Notes under the pieces: generated by a model | Told to the model about the DNA's origin: nothing | The model's database searches: none | What the model saw: the letters and a program-made list of their open reading frames with translations, nothing else | Position numbers and translations under genes: made by a program | Shown: piece by piece, positions 7,927 through 16,470 of the stretch | Position numbering within the stretch: the first letter of the stretch is position 1 | How the letters are laid out: each line of letters begins with the position of its first letter | From: Bacteriovoracaceae bacterium | Lineage (GTDB): Bacteria; Bdellovibrionota; Bacteriovoracia; Bacteriovoracales; Bacteriovoracaceae | DNA: 64,000 nt | NCBI GenBank assembly: GCA_018649885.1 | Contig: JABIHA010000138.1 | Span: forward strand, 1 to 64,000 | Direction: 5' to 3'

Positions 7927-8145
7927 TTAAAACTGTATTGATTTGACGAGAGATTCCAGTCCATTGACTTTGATTTCATAGAGCTCGGCCAAAAGTCTTC
8001 CCAGCTCGCCTTTGGGAAGCTCATTTTCGTAGTACCAAACCACATAAGTCTCAGGTAAGTCGATCAGCTTAACACCTCGATATTTACCGTAGGGCATTTC
8101 CATAGAAATTATTTTTTTGAGGCTTTCTGGATTGTAGTTGGACAT
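7927..8145 (-). CDS. DUF3820 family small protein
   Basis: 72 residues. The core MPYGKYRGVKLIDLPETYVV followed by WYYE is the DUF3820 signature. Members are small cytoplasmic proteins, sometimes annotated as quorum-sensing-regulated virulence factors; the biochemical role is uncertain. The full length matches the family, so it is complete. It appears monocistronic: the next minus-strand gene starts 270 bp away, and the upstream gene ends 50 bp before it. The 265-bp gap after it (7662-7926) holds only a weak hairpin. Confidence 0.85.
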   Translation of the reverse strand: MSNYNPESLKKIISMEMPYGKYRGVKLIDLPETYVVWYYENELPKGELGRLLAELYEIKVNGLESLVKSIQF

Positions 8146-8195
8146 AGGCTCACCTTATACTTTCTCTTTGAATATTAAAAGGACTAGTGAGTCTG

Positions 8196-8783
8196 TTATT
8201 CAGTAGATTTTATAGTCAGGATATAGCTATAAGTAGCAACAAATCCACCTGGAATAGGAAAGCGAAGTGATTTTATGATATTTTTAGCACAGTCACTAAA
8301 CTTACCTGGGAGCTGGGTTTTGATGGTCACTTTCTCAGCGAAACCTTTGGGGGTGATGGTAAAATTGAATTCTGCCTTTGACCATTTTTCTGCCAATTGC
8401 ATACTGGAGTATGAAGGCATTGACCGACTTTGATAGCAATTGGTTATATTATTTGAGTGAAATTTCATCAGCGAGTCCACTTTTAGAAAGTATTTTTCTC
8501 TCGGACTGATTTTCCTTAAATTAAAGCATGAGCTTTGATCTTTTAACTCGCAGCCTATTTTATAAAACTTAAGTGCAGACTTGTAATTCTTAGATTTATT
8601 GTAGTGATAGCCTAATTTGGCACATGAGAGACCATCTTTATTTAAACAATTTTTCCTCAAACTTGGGATATCAATTTTTACTTTTGGGTGAGGAGTCAGT
8701 TGTTGCTTATTTTCTTTTGTGCCACAACTTATAGCAAAAATAAGCGCATTTAGTATTAGGAAATGGAAAAAGACTTTGTTCAC
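8196..8783 (-). CDS. Lipoprotein with Sel1-like and AgmX/TonB-like C-terminal region
   Basis: 195 residues from a GTG start at 8783, which has AAAGGGA nine bases upstream and makes the lipobox FAISC fall at residue 21 or so. A start at 8840 would bury the signal behind 19 residues. The middle (NKDGLSCAKLGYHYNKSKNY and KIGCELKDQSSCFNL) resembles Sel1/TPR units with paired Cys. The end (FTITPKGFAEKVTIKTQ then CAKNIIKSLRFP) resembles the AgmX/PglI-type C-terminal domain, a TonB-CTD-like fold. It is probably an envelope-anchored protein. Its partner is unknown. Confidence 0.65.
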   Translation of the reverse strand: MNKVFFHFLILNALIFAISCGTKENKQQLTPHPKVKIDIPSLRKNCLNKDGLSCAKLGYHYNKSKNYKSALKFYKIGCELKDQSSCFNLRKISPREKYFLKVDSLMKFHSNNITNCYQSRSMPSYSSMQLAEKWSKAEFNFTITPKGFAEKVTIKTQLPGKFSDCAKNIIKSLRFPIPGGFVATYSYILTIKSTE

Positions 8784-9006
8784 AAAATTGTTCCCTTTGA
8801 GTAGTAAGGAAATATCTAACATATAGACGCAATTTTTCAATGCTGGCCTGTAAAGAAGTCACTCAATTGTTACTGGGAGGTGAGTTTACTTGGAGTTACA
8901 AACTTTTGGAATAGGACTTCTCGCTGCTTCTCAGCATCTGGCCTTTGACGAGGGCCGACTGGGAAAGGCATAATGCTTTATTAAAAAAATCGATAAAGGA
9001 TTATCT

Positions 9007-10668
9007 ATGAAAGCCCTACTTCTACTGTGCTTTTTTATTGGCACTGTTCACTCCTCAGATAAAGATGATTACCAAGAGGCCGTAAAATTATTAAACGGCG
9101 AACTTAAACAAGCAATGAAAGGAAGGCATAGCTGTCCAGGTCTTAGCTTAGTAGTCAGTTGCGGGAATCAAAAGTGTGAGGCCTCCAAGGGAGAAGACGT
9201 AAATAGTTGTCCCGCCGATTGCCTTTATTCACCGGTTAAATCCTATAATAAACAAACAATTTGTGAAAATACTCTGGGGCTCCATAGACCCTACTCTACT
9301 TTGGAAGTTTCACAAATCGTCAAAAATGCTTATGCCAAGGGCGAGAAAATAAAGGTAGTGGGTACATTGCACTCGGCAACGGGGATTATTTGCTCTGAAG
9401 GTCATATTATTAGCACTGAAAATCTTAATCACGTTTTGGGATTGGAAAATGTTGGTGCCAAGGAATATGTAAATGTCGAACCAGGAGTTACTGTTTTTGC
9501 ACTTTCTGAGTGGCTTCACAAAAGAGGAAAAGCATTAGCAGGTATTCCTCATATGGGATTTAGGGACTTAACTGTGGCCGGCGCCATCGCTACTGGTTCT
9601 CATGGAAGCTCACCCAAGCATACAGGAGTTATCTCCAATATTGTTGATGGGGTTGAATTTGTGGATGGTCTTGGAAATATTAGAACTGTTACAGAGAAAG
9701 ACCCTGAGATAAAGGCCCTACGTGTAAGCTTAGGCATGCTGGGAATAACCACTAAATTAAAACTGCGAATTCAAGATCAATTTAATCTAGAGGTCAAAGT
9801 TAGCTTTCATCATGAAGATCTACTACTGGGATCAAAGAATATCCATGACGTAGTTGCAGACTGTGATTACGGGCAACTCAACTGGTTTCCTGGTACTAAA
9901 AAATTCATGAAAACTTGTGGGAAGAAAACCAAAAAATCTGTCCATAAGAAGGCCAATAATGAACTACTTAATCCCTCAATACCTGATGTCATAGTGGACC
10001 CATTTAAAGTCGCTCTTCAGTACGGGGCTTGTCATAATTCAGTCATGTGCTCTATTGAAGCTGTTAGATATCTTCAGTTTGTCTTTCAACCACCTCTTAC
10101 AAAAAAAGGGATCTTTGGTATCAAGATGAATTCAAAGAAAGTTAGAGGGCCTTCACATAGAATGGTGAGCTCTCACCTAACTCCCAATCAAGAAGGCTTT
10201 TTCCAAATGGATTGGGAAATTGCTCTACCTCAAAGTACATCAATGGATGCATTAAAATTTGTAAAATCACACATAGAGAAAAACAAAATATGTCTGCCGC
10301 TAGTTGGAGTTTTTATTCGATTTGCAAAAATCGAAGACAAGACCCTTTTGGCCCACTCGAATGCAGATGGCGTGAAGTGGAAAGTTGGAGATATTGTGAC
10401 TTTTCTTGAAATGCCAGTCTATCTTCCAGTTGGTTTTAATGCTGCCGAGAAAAAATCTTATGATCTTCCCTTTGAAAGCTTTGCAAGCACTCTTGTTAGT
10501 AAATATTCGGGAAGGGCCCACTGGGGAAAAAATAGGATGTGGATTTTTGAAGATCAAAAAAAGCTTGGAACTTATATGAATAGAGTTACAGAATTTCAAA
10601 AGCAGGCAAAAATTTATGATCCTAAGGGTCTATTTAAAAATAGTTTCTCTGCTAAGGCTGGACTCTAA
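9007..10668 (+). CDS. Secreted FAD-linked oxidase, gulonolactone/arabinonolactone oxidase type
   Basis: 553 residues with a Sec signal (about 1-16). Residues 43-72 form a Cys-rich module of the CGNxxCExxE...CPxDC kind, seen in secreted proteins of delta-proteobacteria-like groups. The FAD_binding_4 domain follows (about 90-260): VVGTLHSATG with His122 at the position that binds FAD covalently in this family, and GAIATGSHGSSPKHTG. The C-terminal ALO-type domain ends with AHWGKNRMW near residue 500. The enzyme probably oxidises a sugar lactone or other alcohol and passes electrons to oxygen outside the cytoplasm. It is monocistronic and convergent with a methyltransferase gene. The substrate is unknown. 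Confidence 0.82.
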   Translation: MKALLLLCFFIGTVHSSDKDDYQEAVKLLNGELKQAMKGRHSCPGLSLVVSCGNQKCEASKGEDVNSCPADCLYSPVKSYNKQTICENTLGLHRPYSTLEVSQIVKNAYAKGEKIKVVGTLHSATGIICSEGHIISTENLNHVLGLENVGAKEYVNVEPGVTVFALSEWLHKRGKALAGIPHMGFRDLTVAGAIATGSHGSSPKHTGVISNIVDGVEFVDGLGNIRTVTEKDPEIKALRVSLGMLGITTKLKLRIQDQFNLEVKVSFHHEDLLLGSKNIHDVVADCDYGQLNWFPGTKKFMKTCGKKTKKSVHKKANNELLNPSIPDVIVDPFKVALQYGACHNSVMCSIEAVRYLQFVFQPPLTKKGIFGIKMNSKKVRGPSHRMVSSHLTPNQEGFFQMDWEIALPQSTSMDALKFVKSHIEKNKICLPLVGVFIRFAKIEDKTLLAHSNADGVKWKVGDIVTFLEMPVYLPVGFNAAEKKSYDLPFESFASTLVSKYSGRAHWGKNRMWIFEDQKKLGTYMNRVTEFQKQAKIYDPKGLFKNSFSAKAGL

Positions 10669-10691
10669 GTATTTGATTGGTGCGAAGTTAT

Positions 10692-11501
10692 TTACTTAGC
10701 ACCAACAATAAAGGCATTCCAGTTGACAGTATTTTCTTCGGTTTCACTTTGATGGAACTCGCCATTTCCGAATCCATCATCGCCGATTCCCTCCCAGAAA
10801 ACTACGCTCTTCGAAAATCCAACTTCTTCCATCAGCTCTCTTAGCTCTGGAATTGTCCACATTCGAAAATGATAGCTAAAAGCTTTTTCAATTGAGGGGC
10901 CATCTTCGTATTTAAAATTAATATGATAGTGAGATTTGCGTGATATGGGGTTAAAGCTTTCCCTTACAAATTCAAAGTCAAAGTTTTGAATTTGGTCATT
11001 ATTATGAATTTGACGAACTTGCGTTTCAAGAATCTCAGAATCACTACCACCAAATAAATCTAGGATCAAAATTCCATCCTTATCAAGTGAATCCAGGCAG
11101 TGTTTAAAATACTGTTTTAGCACAGATCTTTGGTGGAATAGGCAGTAGGAATAGTTAAAGGCGACAATGATATCAACTTTTTCAGTAGTTGATATTGAGT
11201 CTTGTTGTAAAACATTTAGCCTTTTCTTTTCGTCATCACTTAAATGGGTGTAGTAATTTTCTTTCCCGTAGGAAAGGGCATTTTCATCTATATCAATTGC
11301 AATGGCAGAATTATTCTTTTCATCTTGAACCCAGCAGCAGCATAATGCAAAAGTACCGCTAAAATCTTCTCTTAATTTTTCAGGATTTTTTTCAGTAAGC
11401 TCAGTGTAAATATTTGAGATTCTTTCAACATCGCTAAGTGGATCTTGAACAGAGCACAGGTAGAGGGCATATTTATCTTGTGTAATAATTCGCTTTGACA
11501 T
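10692..11501 (-). CDS. Class I SAM-dependent methyltransferase
   Basis: 269 residues. Motif I is atypical (LREDFSGTFALCCCWVQ), followed by the acidic loop AIAIDIDENAL and a post-motif segment VDIIVAFNYSYCLF; DKDGILILDLFGGSD resembles motif III. This is the Rossmann methyltransferase order. The substrate cannot be told; the proteins with this DFSGTF variant are usually annotated only as methyltransferases. It starts 3 bp after the stop of the RRM gene upstream, so the two form an operon, hinting at an RNA or translation-linked role. Confidence 0.75.
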   Translation of the reverse strand: MSKRIITQDKYALYLCSVQDPLSDVERISNIYTELTEKNPEKLREDFSGTFALCCCWVQDEKNNSAIAIDIDENALSYGKENYYTHLSDDEKKRLNVLQQDSISTTEKVDIIVAFNYSYCLFHQRSVLKQYFKHCLDSLDKDGILILDLFGGSDSEILETQVRQIHNNDQIQNFDFEFVRESFNPISRKSHYHINFKYEDGPSIEKAFSYHFRMWTIPELRELMEEVGFSKSVVFWEGIGDDGFGNGEFHQSETEENTVNWNAFIVGAK

Positions 11502-11504
11502 GAT

Positions 11505-11915
11505 TTATTTTTGGCGGCTTTCTAGGAATTCTAAAAGCTTTGGAAGTTGACCTTTTTTTCTTTTGGTCCTTCTTTCACTCATCATTTTAACAAGCTTATC
11601 TTCTTTATCATCTTTTTTCTTTTGCTTATCTTTCTTGTCCCCAGTGGCATTAATTTTAAAATCGATAGACTCAATGGCCTCGCTTACTTTAAGAGTTCTG
11701 CCATCCACTTCCATACCATTGAGTGCTGCTATCGCCTTATCAGCGTCTTTTCCATTGGGCATGTGAACAAAGGCCAAGCCTTTTTTTAATTTAGTTTTTG
11801 GATCGAGAGGAATTTTAATTTCTTGGATGTAACCATATTTTGAAAATAAAAACATAATCCCTTTCTCATCTCTACGATAATTAAGGTTTCCAACGTATAT
11901 AGTTTTTCCGCTCAT
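11505..11915 (-). CDS. RNA-recognition-motif (RRM) protein
   Basis: 136 residues. A single RRM spans residues 4-80: RNP2 is IYVGNL and RNP1 is KGLAFVHM, a slightly degenerate version. IAALNGMEVDGRTLKVSEA is the usual last helix and strand. The tail (about 85-136) is strongly Lys-rich with KDKQKKKDDKEDK, as in bacterial cold-response RRM proteins. It presumably binds single-stranded RNA. It is first in an operon with the methyltransferase gene. The 184-bp divergent gap to the next plus-strand gene should hold its promoter. Confidence 0.88.
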   Translation of the reverse strand: MSGKTIYVGNLNYRRDEKGIMFLFSKYGYIQEIKIPLDPKTKLKKGLAFVHMPNGKDADKAIAALNGMEVDGRTLKVSEAIESIDFKINATGDKKDKQKKKDDKEDKLVKMMSERRTKRKKGQLPKLLEFLESRQK

Positions 11916-12099
11916 TTTTTATCCATTTCTGCATTGTAGTACAATTTTTTTCAAACCTAGCACTATGCATACTCGATGACTATGACTAGGTGTTTCAATA
12001 ACCAAAGCCTCTATAAATAATACATGTGCCAGTTGCTGTCATTTACACTCAGAGGCCACTTTCGATATGGATCCCTTTTAATATTAATGGGAGAAGAAA

Positions 12100-12741
12100 A
12101 TGAAATTAATCACAATTTTGATGACCTTGTGCATTACTAATGCCATGGCACTCGATCTTACAGGTCTTGTGGGAGAGAGTAGCTCACCCAATCCAGTAAA
12201 GGCCAAAAAGCTTTTAAAAGAATTTAAAACACCTCACCTTTTATCGAAACTCTCAGCAGTGGAAAAAGCAAAACTTGCTGAAATTGAAAAGAGCCTTTCA
12301 AAAATAAATGAAAAACCCAGCTTAGAAATTCGAAAGCTTGGAGCGGCTGATAAAAAATATTTTGATAACCTTGAGAAGATTAAAAAATCTATTGAAGATG
12401 CAAATGATGTTTATGAGGATATCTCCTATACATTGGAAGATGGTGAAGAAGTTCTCTCTTACTGCAACTTTGCTGATGATGATTCTGATTTGACTCCTGA
12501 GCAGTATGAGTTAGAGGTTCTCGAATATGATTATTCTTACTGGGCCAATAGAGTTGAAAAAGATGGTGCTCTTGTGGCCTATATGTCGTTTTTGTTAGTT
12601 CCGGTTGTGGGCTGGCATCGTGAAGCTGGTGAGAGAGTGACTTGTCAATTTCCTCGCTCTGTTTATGCAATTGATACAGATTTGAACTACGTAGAAGATG
12701 CTAAATTTCCGAGATACGCTGAAGAGTTAATGGTTAAATAG
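12100..12741 (+). CDS. Secreted protein of unknown function
   Basis: 213 residues with a short Sec signal ending NAMA at residue 17. Residues 30-115 are predicted mostly helical with many Lys and Glu (LSKLSAVEKAKLAEIEKSLS), probably a coiled coil. An acidic stretch near 120-140 is followed by YDYSYWANRVEKDGALVAYM and a hydrophobic segment LLVPVVGWH. Two Cys remain after the signal, one near residue 122 and one near 187. The start has GGGAGAAGAAA upstream. I do not recognise a family. It is monocistronic and ends just before a hairpin. Confidence 0.6.
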   Translation: MKLITILMTLCITNAMALDLTGLVGESSSPNPVKAKKLLKEFKTPHLLSKLSAVEKAKLAEIEKSLSKINEKPSLEIRKLGAADKKYFDNLEKIKKSIEDANDVYEDISYTLEDGEEVLSYCNFADDDSDLTPEQYELEVLEYDYSYWANRVEKDGALVAYMSFLLVPVVGWHREAGERVTCQFPRSVYAIDTDLNYVEDAKFPRYAEELMVK

Positions 12742-12754
12742 TAAGACTAGTATT

Positions 12755-12780
12755 GTGGGAGAGATTTCACTCTCTCCCAC
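12755..12780. terminator. Hairpin between convergent genes
   Basis: GTGGGAGAGA (12755-12764) pairs with 12771-12780 across a 6-nt loop. It sits exactly in the 57-bp gap between two convergent genes ending at 12741 and 12799. Neither side has a good T-run, so it is at best a weak bidirectional terminator. Confidence 0.45.
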
Positions 12781-12798
12781 TCCTAATGGTTTTGAAAT

Positions 12799-13704
12799 TT
12801 ATTTGCCGCCACATTTTTTACGTCTGCAACCGAATCGAACTTCAAGTCCAACACCTGCATAGGGGACAAAGTCTCTAGCGAAAATCTCATCACTTGCATG
12901 AGAGTAGTCTACATTTAAGTAGTTTGCCTGAAATCCAACTTGGCCATAAGCGTAGAGGCCATCGGCAAGAATTCTATAGTTGGCCCTAACCAGACCTTCA
13001 GCGAGAATTCCTTCCATAAGAGTGCTTTCAATGCCATCTCCAAGTCCTCTTGGAGTAAGGTAAATAGTTGTTTCCACCATTGCTTCAAGTGTAAGTCTTG
13101 GGGTTGCATGGTAAACCGCTGTGATATTAGCACGAACAAGGGGAAGCCAATAAAGTGTTCGATCACCCATGGGTGTAGCAGGATTATTCGATTTCATAAT
13201 TTCAAATAGTGTATTTCCCAGAGTAATCTTAACGGCTGCTCTTTGGTTTTTGGTTTGATAATCGAGCAGGTTAATAGCATATGTTCCAATAGAAATTAGG
13301 GTTCCAAGGTCACGGTCTTTATCGATCTTTATGCTAAATAGATCAAGCCGGGCCTTATCGTCAATATTCACGCTTGCCACCTCGACTTCAATGTAGCGTA
13401 TGTCTTCGTTTGATACCCCTCTTCTGAGTGTTGCTGAAAGAAAATTGATGTCAGTTGAAATCGTTGACTCTTCTGTGGAATTTCCCTCTTGATCAGTTTT
13501 TTTGATTTTTAAGGAAAGGCCTATATCAATTGAAATTCCCAGTTGTGCTTCAACATCACCATCATCAAAATTCATCACGAGCACTTCTTTAGAGGCCTGA
13601 ACCAATAGCTCAGATTCTTCGACTTTGGTAGAGTTTGCAAGTGGTGAAACTACTGTGGCGATAATAAGTGTGGATAATAAGAAAAAGTGTCTGATAGACC
13701 TCAT
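12799..13704 (-). CDS. Secreted, probable outer-membrane beta-rich protein
   Basis: 301 residues with a Sec signal ending near LANS. The body is rich in alternating strands, with stretches such as YHATPRLTLEAMVETTIYL and LYAYGQVGFQANYL in the second half that look like beta-barrel hairpins. It ends VGLEVRFGCRRKKC with two Cys and a basic tail, so the usual C-terminal Phe of barrel proteins is shifted inward. I do not recognise a named family. Overall size and basic tail resemble the protein encoded at 37627-38496, though I see no clear sequence identity. It is probably envelope-located. Confidence 0.55.
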   Translation of the reverse strand: MRSIRHFFLLSTLIIATVVSPLANSTKVEESELLVQASKEVLVMNFDDGDVEAQLGISIDIGLSLKIKKTDQEGNSTEESTISTDINFLSATLRRGVSNEDIRYIEVEVASVNIDDKARLDLFSIKIDKDRDLGTLISIGTYAINLLDYQTKNQRAAVKITLGNTLFEIMKSNNPATPMGDRTLYWLPLVRANITAVYHATPRLTLEAMVETTIYLTPRGLGDGIESTLMEGILAEGLVRANYRILADGLYAYGQVGFQANYLNVDYSHASDEIFARDFVPYAGVGLEVRFGCRRKKCGGK

Positions 13705-13857
13705 GATTTAACTCCAGAAAATGTATAATTATGTGCGGGTGTAAAATAGCATGGAGCATTATCTGGTTGTATTGAATTTACGATTATCTGTAAAAAATAC
13801 AGAGTTTTATTAATTGAAAGTTAAGGAAGTTCTACGACCTGCTACTTTAGGATGATC

Positions 13858-14424
13858 TCAATCACCTAATACAGACCTTGGTGAGCTACTGCCAAAGCCA
13901 GAAAGTGATTCTGTTGTTGGAGGGGCATCGTTAAAATTGGCCTCAAAATGTGGATTTTCGTCAAAGGCTTTTTTGACAGCAGCTTTAACTATGGAGCCAG
14001 TAGTGTTTTTACAGGCCTTTATAATAGCATGTCCTGTGGCCCTCGCGGCCTCTCTTTCTTCAGAGCCATTAGGGCTTGCATTAAAAATAGCGAGCTGCTG
14101 CTCAAGTTCTTCTTTTATTCTATCGTAAACGATTTGATCAAAAGTGACTTTGGGATTCTCATTAAAGTTACACATTTTTCCTGCCATCTCTCGCTCACCA
14201 TACAAGGGGCCATAGGTTTTTATTGGCTGTCCATTTTTGGCCACCACAACTTCATGCTTACCACCTGGAGCTCGAAATAAATGGTTGGCATCATTTAAGT
14301 AGCTATAGCAGACTTTGTTTATTTCAGTTGGAGTGGGAAAATTGCTACCTGTCGTTCTTGCAGTGGCAAAAATATTTGATAAAGAGAAGGAAAGCACCAA
14401 AAATAATAAAGTAGCTCTAAACAT
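13858..14424 (-). CDS. Secreted protein of unknown function
   Basis: 188 residues with a clear Sec signal (about 1-20, ending NIFA). Cys residues near 39, 84 and 137 remain in the mature chain. The middle contains HEVVVAKNGQPIKTYGPLYG, and a helical run follows (about 95-160) with KEELEQQLAIF and HAIIKACKNTTGSIVKAAVK. The last 25 residues are Ser/Pro-rich and probably unstructured. No family is recognised. It is flanked by a convergent-type gap of 153 bp on one side and a divergent 257-bp gap on the other, so it appears to be transcribed alone. Confidence 0.6.
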   Translation of the reverse strand: MFRATLLFLVLSFSLSNIFATARTTGSNFPTPTEINKVCYSYLNDANHLFRAPGGKHEVVVAKNGQPIKTYGPLYGEREMAGKMCNFNENPKVTFDQIVYDRIKEELEQQLAIFNASPNGSEEREAARATGHAIIKACKNTTGSIVKAAVKKAFDENPHFEANFNDAPPTTESLSGFGSSSPRSVLGD

Positions 14425-14681
14425 TTTTTATTTTCCCGTAGTATAGACCTTTATAGTGTTTCGGCTATTTAGAGTTTTTTCTAAATATGTTGATGGTCAT
14501 GGATGTACATAAATTATGAGAAGTATTGATCCATTGAAAAGTCTATTCATCTGTCTATTCTTTAGAAAAAAAACCAAGTGATCAATTTTTGGGACCTAAC
14601 TACTTAAAATTGACAGTGAAGTGTGGCACTGAGGTTGCCCTTATAGAGAGCATAAAACTGTACGTCGCTGAGGAGGAGAAC

Positions 14682-15285
14682 ATGAGAAGTATGCTAATTT
14701 TATTGAGTGCAATCTATTCAACACATTCATTTGCCACAGGTGGACCGGGAGAAGCTGTAGTTCATAGGGTAGGCTCTGATCAATTATCAAATGACACTGT
14801 GGTTATTCATCGTGGTCCTAGCTCTGTTGAGAGAGTAAAAGTTGAAGAGAAATCCAAACGTTTCTTTGTCATCGTTATAAAGACAAAAAACCAAGTAGTC
14901 GTGTTGCAAAAAAAGAAAAAGATGTTGAAGAGCCCTATCAAATTCCAGCTTTAACAAAGGTGAGAACTGGAGGAAGTCTTGAGTCGGGACAACGTCAAGG
15001 CCATGGAGAAACAGTGTGGTCTATTTATTAAGAGAGACTACTGATAGTATTGTTCCTATTTTTAGCTGTAGGGATATTATTGTTGATATTGGCTCTCCAT
15101 TTGATGGCCATGATGCTCACACAAGATCGAAGTGTCTTGAAGGCCTTAGTCATTTTGAGCAAAGCTCTAGACCACTTGCTGACTCAACTCACGACCTAGG
15201 AAGATGGGTTCAAGAAAATGGTGGGAAATTAATAGAAGTTTTTGAAAATACGGCAGAAGATGTGAGTGCATTTTTCGGCCTGTAA
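14682..15285 (+). pseudogene. Decayed small secreted protein gene, two frameshifts
   Basis: An excellent GAGGAGGAG ribosome site precedes ATG 14682, and a signal peptide follows (MRSMLILLSAIYSTHSFATG). The first frame degenerates after about residue 58 into Lys/Val runs. A second frame, about 14867-15031, reads plausibly (KKPSSRVAKKEKDVEEPYQ, then TKVRTGGSLESGQRQGHGET). A third frame from about 15016 to 15285 reads RETTDSIVPIFSC, later ENGGKLIEVFENTAEDVS. One +/- base change near 14865 and one near 15028 would give a single protein of about 200 residues. I read this as one gene broken twice; two independent small genes are possible. Confidence 0.45.
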
Positions 15286-15489
15286 TCTAATCCCCCGGGG
15301 TGCGTCGGCTGAGGCCAATGTATCCCCACTATCTTTCTAAATAGTTGACGATACACAAGTCTATGCAAACAATAACTTACATTCAATCCAGAATTTGGGA
15401 ATTCACCTATGTGCTTATTGACCCAGATGTCAGAAAGTGATTTCTAAATCATTACCCCTAATGTGGTAACGAGAAAAAAGGTAATCAAA

Positions 15490-16470
15490 GTGCTAAACGG
15501 CCCAATGGTTGAAGTCAAAGATTTAAAAGTGAGCTTTTTTACAAAGCTTGGCGAAGTTAAGGCCGTTGACGGAATTTCCTACCAGGTGGCCCGTGGCAAG
15601 GTTATGGGGATCGTTGGTGAAAGTGGTTGCGGAAAATCTGTCAGCTCCTTTTCTTTGATGGGACTTTTAAGCCAGCCGGGAAAGATTGTGGGAGGAGAAA
15701 TCCTTTTGGATGGAGTCAATCTTACAAATTTGGGAAATAGCGAATACGAGGGTGTGAGAGGCAATAAAATGGCGATGATTTTTCAGGAGCCAATGACTGC
15801 ACTCAATCCAGTATTAAGAATAGGTTATCAAATTAGTGAGCAGATTATAAAGCATATGGGATTTTCAAAGATCCAGGCAAAGAATAGGGCCTTCGAGCTT
15901 TTAGAATTAGTGGGTATCCCCTCTCCCCAAAAAAGATTCCATGAATATCCTCATCAATTATCAGGTGGAATGAAGCAAAGGGCGATGATCGCTATGGCAC
16001 TTAGTTGTGAGCCGGAGTTTTTGATTGCCGATGAGCCTACCACTGCACTTGATGTCACTATTCAAGCTCAAATATTAGAGCTGATTCAATCACTTCAAAA
16101 AAAATTAAATATGACAGTTCAATTTATTACTCATGATCTGGGAGTGATTTCTGAAATTGCAGATGATGTCATGGTGATGTACGCGGGAAGGATTGTAGAG
16201 TCTGGCAGTTGTCATGAAATTTTTCAAAATCCAAGACATCCCTACACTATTGGCCTCATCAACTCATTGCCCAAATTGGGGACTAGAGTTGATGAGCTTT
16301 ATACCATTCCTGGAAGTGTCCCAGGTCCTCTCGAATTGGGGCAGGGCTGTGCCTATTATAACCGTTGCTCTAAAGCTTCTGAAAAGTGTCTTATGGAGCG
16401 ACCTCAGCTGACAGGTGATAAAAGTAAGGTCGCCTGTTTTTTCCCTGAAGATCACGGGGGTATAAATTGA
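15490..16470 (+). CDS. oppD: Oligopeptide ABC transporter ATPase OppD
   Basis: About 326 residues. Walker A is GESGCGKS, the ABC signature LSGGMKQR, Walker B FLIADEPT, and the switch His lies in FITHDLG. The C-terminal oligopeptide-transporter domain includes YTIGLINSLPKLG and the Cys-bearing CAYYNRC...C pattern that can hold an iron-sulphur cluster in Opp/Dpp ATPases. The GTG at 15490 has AAAAAGG eight bases upstream; an earlier GTG (15463) and the ATG at 15505 are alternatives. It overlaps the next gene by 4 bp and forms one NBD of the importer. It powers peptide uptake at the inner membrane. Confidence 0.93.
   Translation: MLNGPMVEVKDLKVSFFTKLGEVKAVDGISYQVARGKVMGIVGESGCGKSVSSFSLMGLLSQPGKIVGGEILLDGVNLTNLGNSEYEGVRGNKMAMIFQEPMTALNPVLRIGYQISEQIIKHMGFSKIQAKNRAFELLELVGIPSPQKRFHEYPHQLSGGMKQRAMIAMALSCEPEFLIADEPTTALDVTIQAQILELIQSLQKKLNMTVQFITHDLGVISEIADDVMVMYAGRIVESGSCHEIFQNPRHPYTIGLINSLPKLGTRVDELYTIPGSVPGPLELGQGCAYYNRCSKASEKCLMERPQLTGDKSKVACFFPEDHGGIN

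Noticed and set aside
15355-15383. Promoter TTGACG with 17-bp spacer before the opp operon
   Set aside because: The -10 position reads AACAAT, too weak to support.
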